This document shows, in pieces, positions 17,350 through 26,725 of a stretch of DNA of 64,000 nt. A program made the position numbers and the translations under genes. The notes beneath the pieces were generated by a model that had not been told where the DNA came from, searched no databases, and worked only from the letters and a program-made list of their open reading frames with translations. Source of the stretch: JAPOXR01 sp963664715. GTDB lineage: Bacteria > Pseudomonadota > Alphaproteobacteria > Rhodobacterales > Rhodobacteraceae. The stretch's first letter is position 1; every line of letters starts with the position of its first letter. The stretch covers positions 281,730-345,729 of the forward strand of contig CAXXUY010000009.1 in NCBI GenBank assembly GCA_963664715.2, written 5' to 3'.

Positions 17350-18146
17350 AGCACGACCTCGTCGGCGGCCCGGTTGACGTGGCTGTCGGTGACGGTCCGC
17401 ATCCTGTCGGCGGCGGCGGCGATCAGCGCATGGTGGGCGAGGCGGTCGATCTGTCGCGGGATGCGGTTGCTTGCCAGCGCCACCGCCTCGATTGCCGCCG
17501 GCTCGAAGACCGGCACATCGGCGCCGGCCAGGCGCATCCGGTGTTCGATATAGGCGCCGACTTCCTCGTGGCGGAGCCCGGGAATGTGGCAGTTGACGAC
17601 GATTCTCTGGGCCAGCGGTTCGTGCACCGCCATCCTGAGCCGATTGCGCAGCTCGGTGAGGCCGACCAGCAGCAGGCAGAGCCGGTTGCCGGAATCCATG
17701 CGGTAGTTGGTGAGCATCCTGAACTCGGCGAGGACATCGTTGCCGAGATGGTGCGCTTCGTCGAAGATCAGCACCGGCAGCTTGCCGGTCTCGGCAACGA
17801 GGCGGCTCATCTCCGTGCGCAGCGCCCGGCAGAGTGTGGCGCGGGACTGGCTTTCGGCCAGGCCGAAGGCGGTTGCGATGGCGTTACAGGTGTCGCGGAC
17901 ATTCCCGGTCGAGAACGAGACGTAGCGAAGCTGGTGCAGGCCCTCGTGCAGGCTGTCGGCCACCTGTCGGCAGAGTGCGGTCTTGCCGACGCCGGATTCG
18001 CCGGTGAGCAGGCCGATGCCGCGCAACTCGATGAGATGCCTGATGCGGGTGCGGGCCTCGGCCTGTGCCTCGGTGTCGAGGAGTTCGTCGGATCTGAGCG
18101 TCTTCTCGAAGGGGTAATTCCTGAGCCCGAAGTGTGACAGGTACAT
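17346..18146 (-). CDS. ExeA/TniB-like AAA ATPase of a transposon
   Basis: The 266-residue protein starts MYLSHFGLRNYPFEKTL, typical of ExeA-type ATPases. It has Walker A GLLTGESGVGKTALCRQV (about residues 45-60), Walker B LPVLIFDEAHHL (about 122-133) and a sensor-like TELRNRL region, and ends in a helical domain with SNRIPRQIDRLAHHAL. ATPases of this type serve as target-selection helpers for Mu/Tn7/Tn5053-like DDE transposases. The gene lies directly downstream of such a transposase gene and overlaps the toprim-like gene by GTGA. Confidence 0.85.
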   Translation of the reverse strand: MYLSHFGLRNYPFEKTLRSDELLDTEAQAEARTRIRHLIELRGIGLLTGESGVGKTALCRQVADSLHEGLHQLRYVSFSTGNVRDTCNAIATAFGLAESQSRATLCRALRTEMSRLVAETGKLPVLIFDEAHHLGNDVLAEFRMLTNYRMDSGNRLCLLLVGLTELRNRLRMAVHEPLAQRIVVNCHIPGLRHEEVGAYIEHRMRLAGADVPVFEPAAIEAVALASNRIPRQIDRLAHHALIAAAADRMRTVTDSHVNRAADEVVL

Positions 18147-18148
18147 GG

Positions 18149-19323
18149 TCAGTCCTCCCCTTTCCTGTCACGGCCGAGCGCCCGGAACCTCACGGCCGGT
18201 TTTTCGATGCCACGCCTGATCCGGACATTGGCGTGCAGGTCGAGCAGCCGTGCGCAGCCGCGCGGCCTGCCCTCGTGCACCACCTTGATCGGGCGGTCCT
18301 TCGGGGCGGACGGATCGTAGCGGAGCGTGACCTTCGCACCGTTCATTCCCGGCTCGACCTCGTAGAGGCGGCCCTCGAGACTGACGGTCCGGGCCCTGGA
18401 GACCCGCCGGTGCGCCTCGAACAGGAACATGTCGTCGAAACGGGCGCCGGGGTCGGGTCGGCGGACCCTCTCGCAGGTGAGGGCCCACTGGTCGAGAGGC
18501 GTGCGTTTCCCGTCGAGGCCGCGATGGGGCGTCATGTGGTACTCGGCCTCGAGCCAGCTGCGGAACCGTTGGTTGAGGGTCTCCAGCCCGGGAATGTCCT
18601 GCGCCTCGAGCGGGGCCAGGAATTGCCCGCGTACCGTTCTGAAGAACCTCTCGATCTTTCCCCGTCCCGCGGGATGGTATGGCCGGGCATGCAGCAGCGA
18701 GATGCCCAGCCTGCCGCAGATCATCTTCAATTGCCTTGAGCGGAAGTTGGCGCCGTTGTCGCAGTACAGCCTCTCCACCAATCCGCGCCGCAGGATCGCC
18801 TCCTTCAGCACGACCAGGTCATCGGCCGTACTCTCGCCGAGGGCGAAATGCGCGTATGGGACAAGCCGGGTCGCATCGTCGAGCAGGGCGATCAGACAGG
18901 TCTTTCTCTTCCGGCCCTGCCTGTCCCCGACCTTCGGGCCGTGCATGACGTCCGACTGCCAGAGCTGGCGCCGCTGTCCCGCGCCCGCGCGATGACCTGC
19001 CGGACGACGGGATCCATGTTCTCCCGGCGGATCGCAAGCAGGGTCTCGACAACGTCGCCCGGCATGTTCCGGATCGAGCCGCGGTCCTTGCGGCGCTTCG
19101 GCATCAGCCCGTCGAAGCCCGACTGGCGGTATGTTCTGATCCAGCCCCGCATCGTCGTCACCGCAACCTTGCGCCGGCCCGAGCCCGGGATCGTCACCTC
19201 CCGTTCCGATTGCCGCTTCAGCTGTTGCGCCGCCTCGTCGGGCGGAAGGTGCAGCGCCTCCGGGATCATGCCAAAGCGAAACAGTGCGACGTCCTTGCGG
19301 TGGTCGCTGATCGTGTCGTTCAT
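18149..19323 (-). pseudogene. DDE (integrase-core) transposase partner of the ExeA-like ATPase, internally deleted and frameshifted
   Basis: Starts at ATG 19323 after GGAGGAC. The N-terminal part has DNA-binding helices (VAVTTMRGWIRTYRQSGFDG) and runs to VIARARDSG near 18985. The frame then changes, and the catalytic domain continues with LWQSDVMHGP (first Asp), ALLDDATRLVPYAHF, VERLYCDNGANFRS (second Asp) and YHPAGRGKIERFFRTV (Glu), followed by the beta-barrel Mu-C-like region (LEGRLYEVEPG). From family spacing perhaps 40 codons are lost at the junction. It lies 2 bases before the ATPase gene. The whole resembles TniA/TniB or TnsB/TnsC pairs, but the product cannot be made from this copy. 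Confidence 0.78.
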
Positions 19324-19367
19324 GGTGATGTCCTCCATCATTCCGGGCTTCGATGCGCCGGTCGGCC

Positions 19368-19886
19368 TCATCTGCCGCGCCAGGCGGTGCCGGAACAGGG
19401 TTCGAACGGTGTTGGAGGCCCGGTCGGGCATTTCCCACCCAGCCCGGGAGGCCGGAATCCGACCGGAGGCGGCAGGAGGTGCAACTGGCTCGTCATCTCC
19501 CGGCGCAGGCCGACCAGCAGCGTTTCCGTACCGAGCGCGGCGCGCATCGGCGCCAGCTCCGCCGGGCATCCCCTGAACAGGTCAGGGCGCAGCGTGACGG
19601 CGGCCGCCAGGAAGGCCGAGACCGCCGCGAATGCGCCACAAAGACCGCGGATCGGGTTCGACAACTCGTCACGGTGGGGAAACAGGTGCCGGGCTGCCGC
19701 CCAGCGGGCCGCAGCGGAACCGGCGTCTTGCGCCCGTAGGTCCCGTGACGCATCAACCCGCAGTCGAAGCCGCAAAGGCCCTTCAGGCAGGCAGGAAAGC
19801 TTGCGTTCCTCCACGCCTCGCGGCTAACAGACTCCTCGGCGGTCATGTCGGTCTGGAAACGTAGCTGTACTGGCCGCCCATGGCCC
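19368..19886 (-). pseudogene. Transposon-associated hypothetical gene with Cys-rich N-terminus, frameshifted
   Basis: The N-terminal part on the minus strand (near 19886-19690) reads GHGRPVQLRFQTDMTAEESV, EAWRNASFPAC, then CGFDCGLMRHGTYGRKTP, a Cys/His cluster that could bind zinc. After a frame change the C-terminal part reads LCGAFAAVSAFLAAAVTLRP and MRAALGTETLLVGLR. From memory, proteins of this pattern precede transposase/ExeA-ATPase modules; I know no function. Its place directly upstream of the transposase supports membership in the module. Boundaries are approximate. Confidence 0.4.
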
Positions 19887-20139
19887 GGCGAAGGCAAATT
19901 CGCGCGGGCCACCCTTTTCTGTCCCAGGCTATCGGCGGCGTGCAGCCAGCCAGTCGGACCGGCAGGAAATCGCAAGCATCCGGACGCCGCCGAAAAGCTT
20001 CTTGTCAAAGTCTGACTGGACGGGGAAGCGACTTGAAAATCCCTGCTTGGGAAAGAAGCGCTGTCCCGGATTGTACCCGATCAAACAGAAACAGAACGCG
20101 CGGGGAATGTGGGAAAAACCGCCCGGTTCATGACGGAAT

Positions 20140-20586
20140 AGTCCGGGACCCTACACCCTCGCCGAGATCGTCGCGGCCCTCGCCAAGGCCGAGAGGGAGG
20201 GGCGGCTCATCGAGAAGCTCCGCTTCCTCGCCCGCGCCGCGCTGCTCATCGTCGACGAGATCGGCTACCTCCCCATCACCACCGGAGGCGCCAGCCTGTT
20301 CTTCCAGCTCGTCAACGCCCGCTACGAGAAGGGCGCCATGATCCTCACCTCGAACCGCGGCTTCGCCGAGTGGGCCGAGATCTTCGGCGACCCCGTCGTC
20401 GCCACCGCCCTCCTCGACAGGCTCCTGCACCACGCCGTCGTCGTCCAGATCGAGGGCGCAAGCTACCGCCTCCGGCAGCACGCCGACCTGGTTCCGGAGC
20501 ACGTCCGCGCCAACGCGTCCATCATGCCCCCGCCGCCGCCAAGGCGCCGCGGGCGTCCGAGAAAGGAGGCCGCGCCCCGGGACTGA
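20140..20586 (+). pseudogene. istB: IS21 helper ATPase IstB, C-terminal fragment
   Basis: The open frame has no start. It begins around 20140 (PYTLAEIVAALAKAEREG) and keeps Walker B (AALLIVDEIGYLP), the sensor segment AMILTSNRGFAEWAEIF and the C-terminal part (LLDRLLHHAVVVQIEGASYR) before TGA at 20586. Walker A and everything before it are missing. IstB is the AAA+ helper that chooses targets for the IstA transposase. The N-terminal half of a related istB, also broken, is at 24804-24987. Confidence 0.85.
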
Positions 20587-20812
20587 ACGTGTCCAGGGGC
20601 GTCCCGAGATGACCCGGTTACAGCCCGAGCCAACGACCCCCCTTGGCCGCCGCCGGATCTGCGGCGTCGACGGATTCCGCTGCAGGCACGATTACGCAGT
20701 GAGCCAGGGCGCGCTTCCCGCGCGGCGGTTCACGGAGACGCGCGGACCGTCGCAAGCATCAAGGAAAGGAGATCGAGACCGACGAATGGAACGGCTCGTC
20801 ACCGGAAAAAAA

Positions 20813-20862
20813 GTGGCCCATTTTACTTCGGCACTTTTGGCCCATTTTGCTTCGGCATTGAC
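20813..20862 (+). repeat. IS21 right-end terminal repeats
   Basis: TGGCCCATTTTACTTCGGCA (20813-20832) and TGGCCCATTTTGCTTCGGCA (20837-20856) are near-identical direct repeats. The second runs into TTGACA at 20857-20862, the expected IS21 terminus. Multiple end repeats of this sort are IstA binding sites. The stretch 20587-20812 between istB and these repeats holds no gene. Confidence 0.7.
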
Positions 20863-21050
20863 AAGCCCTAGGTATTGGGCAAGAGACGGGGTCAAGCTTG
20901 GAAGTTTGGAAGTTTGTTCCAAGAATGGACGGACAATGGGGTATTTGGAAAACCATGGACGCCTGAGTGCGTCCTTATTTTCATTCATTATTACGATGGA
21001 AAAATATTATGAAAAGCACACGTATACGCACGCAGCGGTATGGCCACAAA

Positions 21051-21848
21051 ATGACGAGTACCTCTGAGCAATATGGGATACAGGTCTTTCAGATCGGACA
21101 CATGCCCGAGTTGCCGTCCTGCGGGGTTCGGGCCTTGCAGGATTTCGGTGAGTGGGAACCGTTCTGCTACACCATGCTCGTTGCCCGATCGCCTCAGCGT
21201 ACCGTTGTGGTGAACGCAGGCTATCCACAGGATATTTCGGCTATGGTGAAACTATTTCAGGATGTTCACCCGCGCTGCAACCTGCAACGGGATGACCACG
21301 AGCGTGTGGAGCGACAGCTCGAGCGCGCCGGCGTGGACCCGGGTGAGGTCGATTACCTGGTGATTAATCCCCTGGGCTGTTACTCGACCGGACGCATCGA
21401 TCTTTTTACGAATGCAGCCATCTGTATCAGTCGGACCGAGTGGATGGATTTTCACGCTCCGCCGGAACATATCCCGCCGAGTCACCCGTACGAACTGGTC
21501 TTTCCGCCGGATATCCTGAGGCGGCTGGTTGTGGAAGACCGGCACCGGATCCGCCTGCTGGAGAACGAAGACACGGTGTGCCCCGGCATCCGCGTATTCT
21601 GGACCGGGGGCCACCACCGGGGGAGTATGGCGGTTGCCATCGATACGTCGCAGGGCGCAGTCATCTATACCGATACGATTTGGTCCTATTCCAACCTGGA
21701 AAAAGATGCACCGATCGGGTGGTGCCGGAGCACCGATGAGTATTATCTGGCAGTCGAGCGGATCACGAAGGAAGCATCCATAATCCTCCCGTGGGCTGAC
21801 CCGGCCCTTTTTGATCGGTTTCCGGAAGGAGTAGTCGTGGAGGCGTGA
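21051..21848 (+). CDS. Metallo-beta-lactamase-fold protein (N-acyl homoserine lactonase-like) lacking the HxHxDH metal motif
   Basis: The fold pattern of AttM/AiiA-like lactonases is present: an N-terminal QVFQIGHMPELPSCGV strand, TVVVNAGYP where active enzymes have V-D-T-G, then VDYLVINPLGCYSTGRIDLF where HxHxDH is expected, FWTGGHHRGSMAVAI where GHTPGH-type motifs sit, and VIYTDTIWSY near the bridging Asp. The zinc-binding motif is therefore replaced. The gene looks intact over about 265 residues, so this may be a non-hydrolytic relative rather than a decayed enzyme. The start is uncertain (ATG 21051 or 21009). DNA here has lower G+C than the flanks, and the neighbours are IS remnants. Confidence 0.65.
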   Translation: MTSTSEQYGIQVFQIGHMPELPSCGVRALQDFGEWEPFCYTMLVARSPQRTVVVNAGYPQDISAMVKLFQDVHPRCNLQRDDHERVERQLERAGVDPGEVDYLVINPLGCYSTGRIDLFTNAAICISRTEWMDFHAPPEHIPPSHPYELVFPPDILRRLVVEDRHRIRLLENEDTVCPGIRVFWTGGHHRGSMAVAIDTSQGAVIYTDTIWSYSNLEKDAPIGWCRSTDEYYLAVERITKEASIILPWADPALFDRFPEGVVVEA

Positions 21849-21960
21849 GGGAGACAAGTAAGCCGCTCTTCGTCCGGTACTTCGATATTAGATTCGAAGT
21901 AAGCGTCTGCCGGATGGAGCGCAAGATCGTTAGGCGAGGACCTGTAACAAGGAGAAAGCT

Positions 21961-22197
21961 ATGGCAGCCCACCAGCACACCGGCAATATTATGGAAGTCG
22001 TGCGTCAGTTACTCAATCAAGCCACCTGGCAAGCCATTTATCGCTGTCCTCAAATCAGAGAATACTGGGAACGCATCCAAAAAGGAGACCCCGATCGTCG
22101 CAAAATTGCTTTAGTCGCCACTTCCTATCACCTAGTTAAAGTGATGGGAGCCATGCTCAAAACTCAAAGTAAACGACAAGCCAAACAGGCTGCTTAA
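21961..22197 (+). pseudogene. IS110-like transposase C-terminal fragment (uncertain)
   Basis: A 78-residue frame starts at ATG 21961 after AAGGAGAAAGCT. WQAIYRCPQIREYWERIQKG, DRRKIALVATSYHLVKVM and AMLKT resemble the C-terminal end of IS110/IS116/IS902-type transposases. The A+T-rich composition differs from the flanks. It could also be a small independent ORF. Confidence 0.4.
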
Positions 22198-22418
22198 AAA
22201 GGTTAAGCGGAATAAAAAACGACTAAAAAAAGAATGAATAAAACATCGGACGATAGGCTCTTGACAAAAATTTGCTCATAGGTGTCCGCGGATTTTATCA
22301 GTTGAGGCAACGGATTTAGCAATCCCGAGATCTCCAGGATCGCTTTGAAACCCTCAAAAGCCGAATCTTTGCTTAAAGTGGTGGTAAAACGGTTTCCAAC
22401 GGTGATGCGGTTGTTGCC

Positions 22419-22529
22419 ATGATTATCAATGGATTAGGGTTTACGAGTCAGCCAATGTATCTCAGCCCTTCATTTTTTTCAGATAAACCAGTGAAAATCC
22501 GGGGACAGTTACGAATAGCACTAAGATAA
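22419..22529 (+). pseudogene. IS1634-type transposase N-terminal remnant (DUF4277-like)
   Basis: ATG 22419 gives MIINGLGFTSQPMYLSPSFF, close to the start of the DUF4277 region of IS1634-family transposases. The frame ends at about 22529. Upstream sequence from 22260 is A+T-rich and also broken. Confidence 0.45.
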
Positions 22530-22571
22530 GGATTCTATAATGGTTTCTGTCAGTTTCCTCTTTGAAAAACT

Positions 22572-22600
22572 TGAAAGGCTTATCCCCCTGGCCAAGGCGG
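22572..22600 (-). repeat. 29-base IS end, partner of 3537-3565
   Basis: Exact reverse complement of 3537-3565. It lies about 155 bases beyond the stop of the IS1595-type transposase, so it is the likely right end of that element. Confidence 0.6.
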
Positions 22601-22754
22601 CACAAGATGTTGTGTCGGCGCCTGCGCGGCCGGGTTCCCGGATCCGTTGCGCAGAACGCGCCGGCACGGCCGCAAGGCGGTCCCGGCGGCGGGAATTCCG
22701 GGATGCGGGGGCGGGGGCGGACTGCGGGCGCGGGGTTCCGGCGCCGGGGCCGCG

Positions 22755-23390
22755 TCAGGCGCGTCCTTCGACGATGTCCTGATACGTTGCGGGCGGCAGC
22801 CCGAGGCCGATGCCGAGGAGGCTGTCGAGCGAGGTCCGCAGGTGGCGGCGCCGGTTCCAGCGGAAGACGAACTCGTCCAAGTAGCGCTGGACGTGCTTGC
22901 GTCTCAGCCCGTGATGCACCCCCAAGGCCCAGCGCTTCAGGTTCGAGAAGACCCGGTGGATCCAGGTCAGGATCTCGTGCGCCTTGCGGTCGCCGACCAC
23001 CCTTTCCTCCCACGGGTTGTCGGGCAGGCCGCTGTACCCGAGCCAGCCGTCGGTGACGACCCGCGCGCCGGGCGCCACCGCTTCCGACACGAACCCGTGC
23101 AGCGCCTCGGAGGCGTAGTTTTCCACGGCCTTCAGCCGGATGCGGCGCGGCTTCCCGCATTCCGAGATCTCGACCGCCCCGGCCAGGAGGATCCTGCCGT
23201 CGGCGCTGCGGCCCCGGCCTGACACGCCCTTCGCCCCTGCCGCCGGAACGGGACATTTCTCCCCCTCCCGAACCTCCTTTGGTGTCTGCGGCTGGCCGGG
23301 TACAGGCCTTGCGACAATTCTCGAGCAGAGGAGAGCAAGGTGCCCGGTCACCATGTAACGGACAGCCAGATGAGGTCTTTCATGAAACAC
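22755..23390 (-). pseudogene. IS1595-family transposase, N-terminally truncated
   Basis: The C-terminal ISXO2-like domain is clear: LKAVENYASEALHGFVSE, RVVTDGWLGYSGLPD (catalytic Asp region), IHRVFSNLKRWALGVHHGLR, and HVQRYLDEFVFRWNRR. The N-terminal zinc ribbon and part of the core are missing. The first 25 codons (FHERPHLAVRYMVTGHLAL) resemble an internal segment joined by a deletion. It overlaps the start of istA on the other strand, so the IS21 probably entered this element or the reverse. Confidence 0.7.
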
Positions 23391-24807
23391 AGGAAATCCC
23401 GTTCGACGGAAGTGGCCGCGGCCAAGGCCGGCTTCAGCGCCCGCAGCGGCTACCGGATCAACCAGGATCCGACGCTCCCCTCACAGAAGAAGGCCCCACG
23501 GGGGCGGGGGCGTCCGGACCCGCTGGCCGGGATGTTCGAAGAAGAGGTCGTGCCGATGCTGGAGGGCGATCCGGGCATTCGCGCGTTCGGCGTGTTCACG
23601 GAACTGATGCGGCGTCACCCCGAACTGGACCCGGGCGTCCGGCGCACCCTCGAGCGCCGCATCCGTGACTGGCGGGCACGTCATGGTCCCGATCGGGAGG
23701 TGATCTTCCGACAGACGCACACGCCCGGCCAGCTCGGCCTGTCGGACTTCACCCGCACGAACGCTCTCGGCGTCACCATTGCCGGACAGCCGCTGGATCA
23801 CATGCTGTATCACTTCCGGCTTCCTTGGTCGGGGTTCCGGCATGCGGAGGTGGTTCTCGGCGGCGAGAGCTTCACGGCCCTGGCCACGGGACTGCAGGCT
23901 GCGCTCTGGTCCCTGGGCGGCGTTCCGGAACCTCGGCAGGGACGATGCGCGGGACAGGACGGAACGCTACGAGGCGTTGTGCGAGCATTACGGGATGACG
24001 GCGTCTCGCAACAACCGCGGCGTGGCGCACGAGAACGGCGCGATCGAGAGCCCGCACGGCCACCTCAAGCGCGAGATCGCCGACGCGCTGGCGCTCCGGG
24101 GGTCGGCGGACTTTGAAGATGTCACGGCCTATCGCGCCTTCATCGCCGAGATCGTCGGACGCGGCAACGCGCGCCGTTCCGGGCGAATCAAGGCCGAACG
24201 CGAAACGCTCAAGGACCTGCCGCCGATGCGCACGACGGACTACGAGGAAACCAGCGTCGACGTCACCTCGTCCAGCGGCTTCATTCTGAGGCGGGTGTTC
24301 TACACCGTGCCCTCGCGGCTGATCGGCCACCGGCTCGGGGTCCGGCTCTACGACGACCGCCTGGAACTCCATGTCGGCGGCGTCCATCACCTGACCCTGC
24401 CGCGCAAGCACAAGGGTGCGTCCACGAAGGCCGTGCACGTGGTCAGCTACCACCACGTCATCCACTCCCTGAAGACCAAGCCGATGGCGCTCCTGAACCT
24501 CGTCTACCGCGACGAACTGTTCCCGCACGAGGCCTACCGCCGCTGCTTCGACATGGCGTTGTCGCAGCTGGGCGAACGCGCCGCCTGCCGGTTGACGGTG
24601 AGGCTCCTGGCGCTGGCCCATGAGGAGAACTGCGAGGCGGCGCTGGCAGCCGAGATCGACGGCTGCCTCGCCGCCGGGAAGCTGCCGGACCTCGACAGCC
24701 TCAAGGCCCGGTTCGCACCGGAGCCCGGAGCGATGCCCGAGGTTCGCGTCATCAGGGCGCCGCTTGCCGACTATGGCGACCTGCTCGGCATGGGAGGCGC
24801 GTCATGA
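23340..24807 (+). pseudogene. istA: IS21-family transposase IstA with internal deletion and frameshift
   Basis: GTG 23340 follows GAGGAGAGCAAG. The N-terminal frame runs to LQAALWSLGGVPE (about 23930) with the catalytic-core start LGLSDFTRTNALGV. The reading then continues in a second frame (FRNLGRDDARDRTERYEAL), with RNNRGVAHENGAIESPHGHL (catalytic Glu region) and the C-terminal part to 24807. Related IstA proteins have about 8 residues (TLRTDSLS-like) at the break. The sequence GGCGTTCCGGA would occur on both sides of the missing DNA, so a microhomology deletion is likely. istB follows with ATGA overlap. Confidence 0.85.
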
Positions 24808-24987
24808 CACGGATGCCCGATGATTCCGCCAACACCGTCGACGGGGTCAAGCTTGCCCTGATGCTCTCGGAACTGCGTCTGCCGACCATGCGGGCGCTCT
24901 GGGAACGCTTCGCCGAGCGCTCCGACGCCGAAGGCTGGCCCGCAGCCCGGTTCCTCGCCGTCCTCGCCGAACACGAACTGGCGGAGC
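24804..24987 (+). pseudogene. istB: IstB N-terminal fragment cut by the second twintron copy
   Basis: ATG 24804 overlaps the istA stop. About 61 residues follow (VDGVKLALMLSELRLPTMRA, ARFLAVLAEHELAER), the normal IstB N-terminus, before the intron 3' end at 24988. The rest of istB is not found on the other side of the intron (29073 onward), so the locus has been rearranged. Confidence 0.85.
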
Positions 24988-25153
24988 GTGGCAGCCTGCG
25001 GTCCGGATCACACCCCCAGAACTGGCTTCCAGAATCACCGGGTCTTCGGTAACATACTTGGTGAGGCAAAGGTTCAGCCCAGAGTAACATTCTTAAGTGA
25101 GGCAATACGAACTGTCACGGTAGGAACGTCGGTTACCCGACGCCCCCCGCAGA

Positions 25154-25186
25154 GATCCGGACATGGTCGCTAGACCATCCGGCTCC
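25154..25186 (-). ncRNA. Domain V-like hairpin of the outer intron, copy 2
   Basis: Same hairpin as at 5033-5065, with one substitution in the stem (ACAUG-side base changed from ACGUG on the plus strand). It overlaps the 3' end of the outer reverse transcriptase frame. Confidence 0.5.
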
Positions 25187-26540
25187 TACCTCGGGTCGTG
25201 ACGGCAAATCTCGTGGTCGGCCATGGGTGCAGAATCCGCAGCGGTGGCCAGAAGGCCGCCGCCAGTATGCCGACCCTGTTCCATGTAAAGCGATCCTTCT
25301 GCGAACGTTGCCGCAGGGCACGCAGCCACATCCGCATGAGGCGAAGCACAAACCTGTTGAGGGACCGGAAGCTGGTTGGCACCGCGTAATACCGCAGCCA
25401 TCCGCCCACGACCCGTCCAAGCCATTTGGCGACCTCGTGGATGTCGTGATGCATTCGCCTGCGCAGTTCGGCCTTGATGCGCTTCAGGGTCCGGTTGACC
25501 CGCTTCCCGATCGGCTTGCGCCCCAGTCCGAAACGTCCCTTGCGCGCGGTCCGGCAATAATGCGTGAACCCGAGGAAGTCGAAGGTCTCGGCACGCCGCT
25601 CTCCCCGTGCCCGGCGGTTCGCCATCGCGAACTTGCCGAACTCGATGAGACGGGTCTTGCCAGGGTGCAACTCCAGCAAGAAGTCGGCCAGCCTGTCCTT
25701 CAGATCGCACAGGAACCGTTCTGCATCCCGCTTGTACTGGAACCCGACCACGAAATCATCGGCGTAGCGCACGATGATCGTCTCGCCACGGGCGATCCGG
25801 GCGCGCCACTTCCCCTGGAACCAGAGGTCAAGGACGAAGTGCAGGTAGATGTTCGCCAGAATCGGCGAGACACTCGAGCCCTGTGGAACTCCCCGCAGGG
25901 TGTCCCGCCATTCGCCCTCCTCCATGACGCCGGCGCCAAGCCATCTGGAGATCCGCCGGATAACCCGCCGGTCCCCGATCCGGTGCTCCACGAACTCGAT
26001 GAGCCAGCCTCGATCCAATTGGTCGAAGAAGGCCCGTATGTCCGCATCAGCGATCCAGTTGACCTTGCGCCGTTCGATCCCGTATGCCAGCGCGTCGAGC
26101 GCATCATGCGCACCGCGTCCCGGTCGGAACCCATGGCTGAACCCGAGGAATTCCGGCTCGAATATCGGCGTCAGCATGGTCTCGGCCACCGCAGTCCGGA
26201 CGATCTTGTCCTCCAGTGCCGCAATGCCAAGCGGTCGTGTTCCCCCGTCCGGTTTCGGTATCTCCACCCGCCGGGACGGAAGCGCCCGCTACGCCCCGCT
26301 GTGAACGCGATCGTGCAGGCCGGGCAAACGCTCTTCCAGCCCGTTCCCGTATTCCTTCCACGTCACCCCGTCCACGCCTGCCGCCGCGTCCCTTTTCAGC
26401 ATGAAACAGGACGCTTCGAGCACGTCCGTTGTCACATGGTGCAGGAGCGCAGTGAGCTTCTCCTTCGGTTTCCTCCTGGCTGCTTGCCGTATCCGCTCGG
26501 CCGCCTGTGACATGCGATCCCGGCCCTGTGTCCGGTGCAT
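25170..26540 (-). pseudogene. ltrA: Outer group II intron reverse transcriptase/maturase, copy 2, with one amber codon
   Basis: One frame of 457 codons from ATG 26540 (MHRTQGRDRMSQ) to 25170, broken only by TAG at 26289-26291, where relatives have Tyr. The RT core is otherwise intact: RPLGIAALEDKIVRTAVAET, GVPQGSSVSPILANIYLH, IVRYADDFVVGFQ, and a C-terminal SQKDRFTWNRV segment typical of this maturase group. Unlike copy 1 it has no insertion, so read-through or an internal GTG start at 26267 are the only routes to product. The same amber codon in both copies shows it was already there when the element duplicated. Confidence 0.87.
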
Positions 26541-26678
26541 GCTTTGGCCGCACGGATTCCCCCTGGTTCCAGCCCTTCACTCCATCGGCTCCGCAGGAAC
26601 GGACATTCCCTTGTTCGCCGACCTCACCGGTGTCGGGTCGGAGGAGGCGCCCCGCGGGGCTGGCCTCCGTCCGCCGCA

Positions 26679-26717
26679 CAAACGGCCCGTACGGTTTTCC
26701 CGTAAGCCGCTTTCACA
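26679..26717 (-). ncRNA. Domain V-like hairpin of the inner intron, copy 2
   Basis: Identical to 9541-9579: the AGC triad, a GAAA tetraloop and the GUACGG 3' strand. It directly follows the inner reverse transcriptase stop. Confidence 0.6.
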
Positions 26718-26725
26718 AAGGTGTC

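Noticed and set aside
22462..23256. A 264-residue Arg/Pro-rich minus-strand protein
   Set aside because: It is an alternative frame of the IS1595 transposase region with no domain.
25227..26510. A 427-codon plus-strand frame across the outer reverse transcriptase
   Set aside because: Antisense shadow of the maturase; composition-driven.
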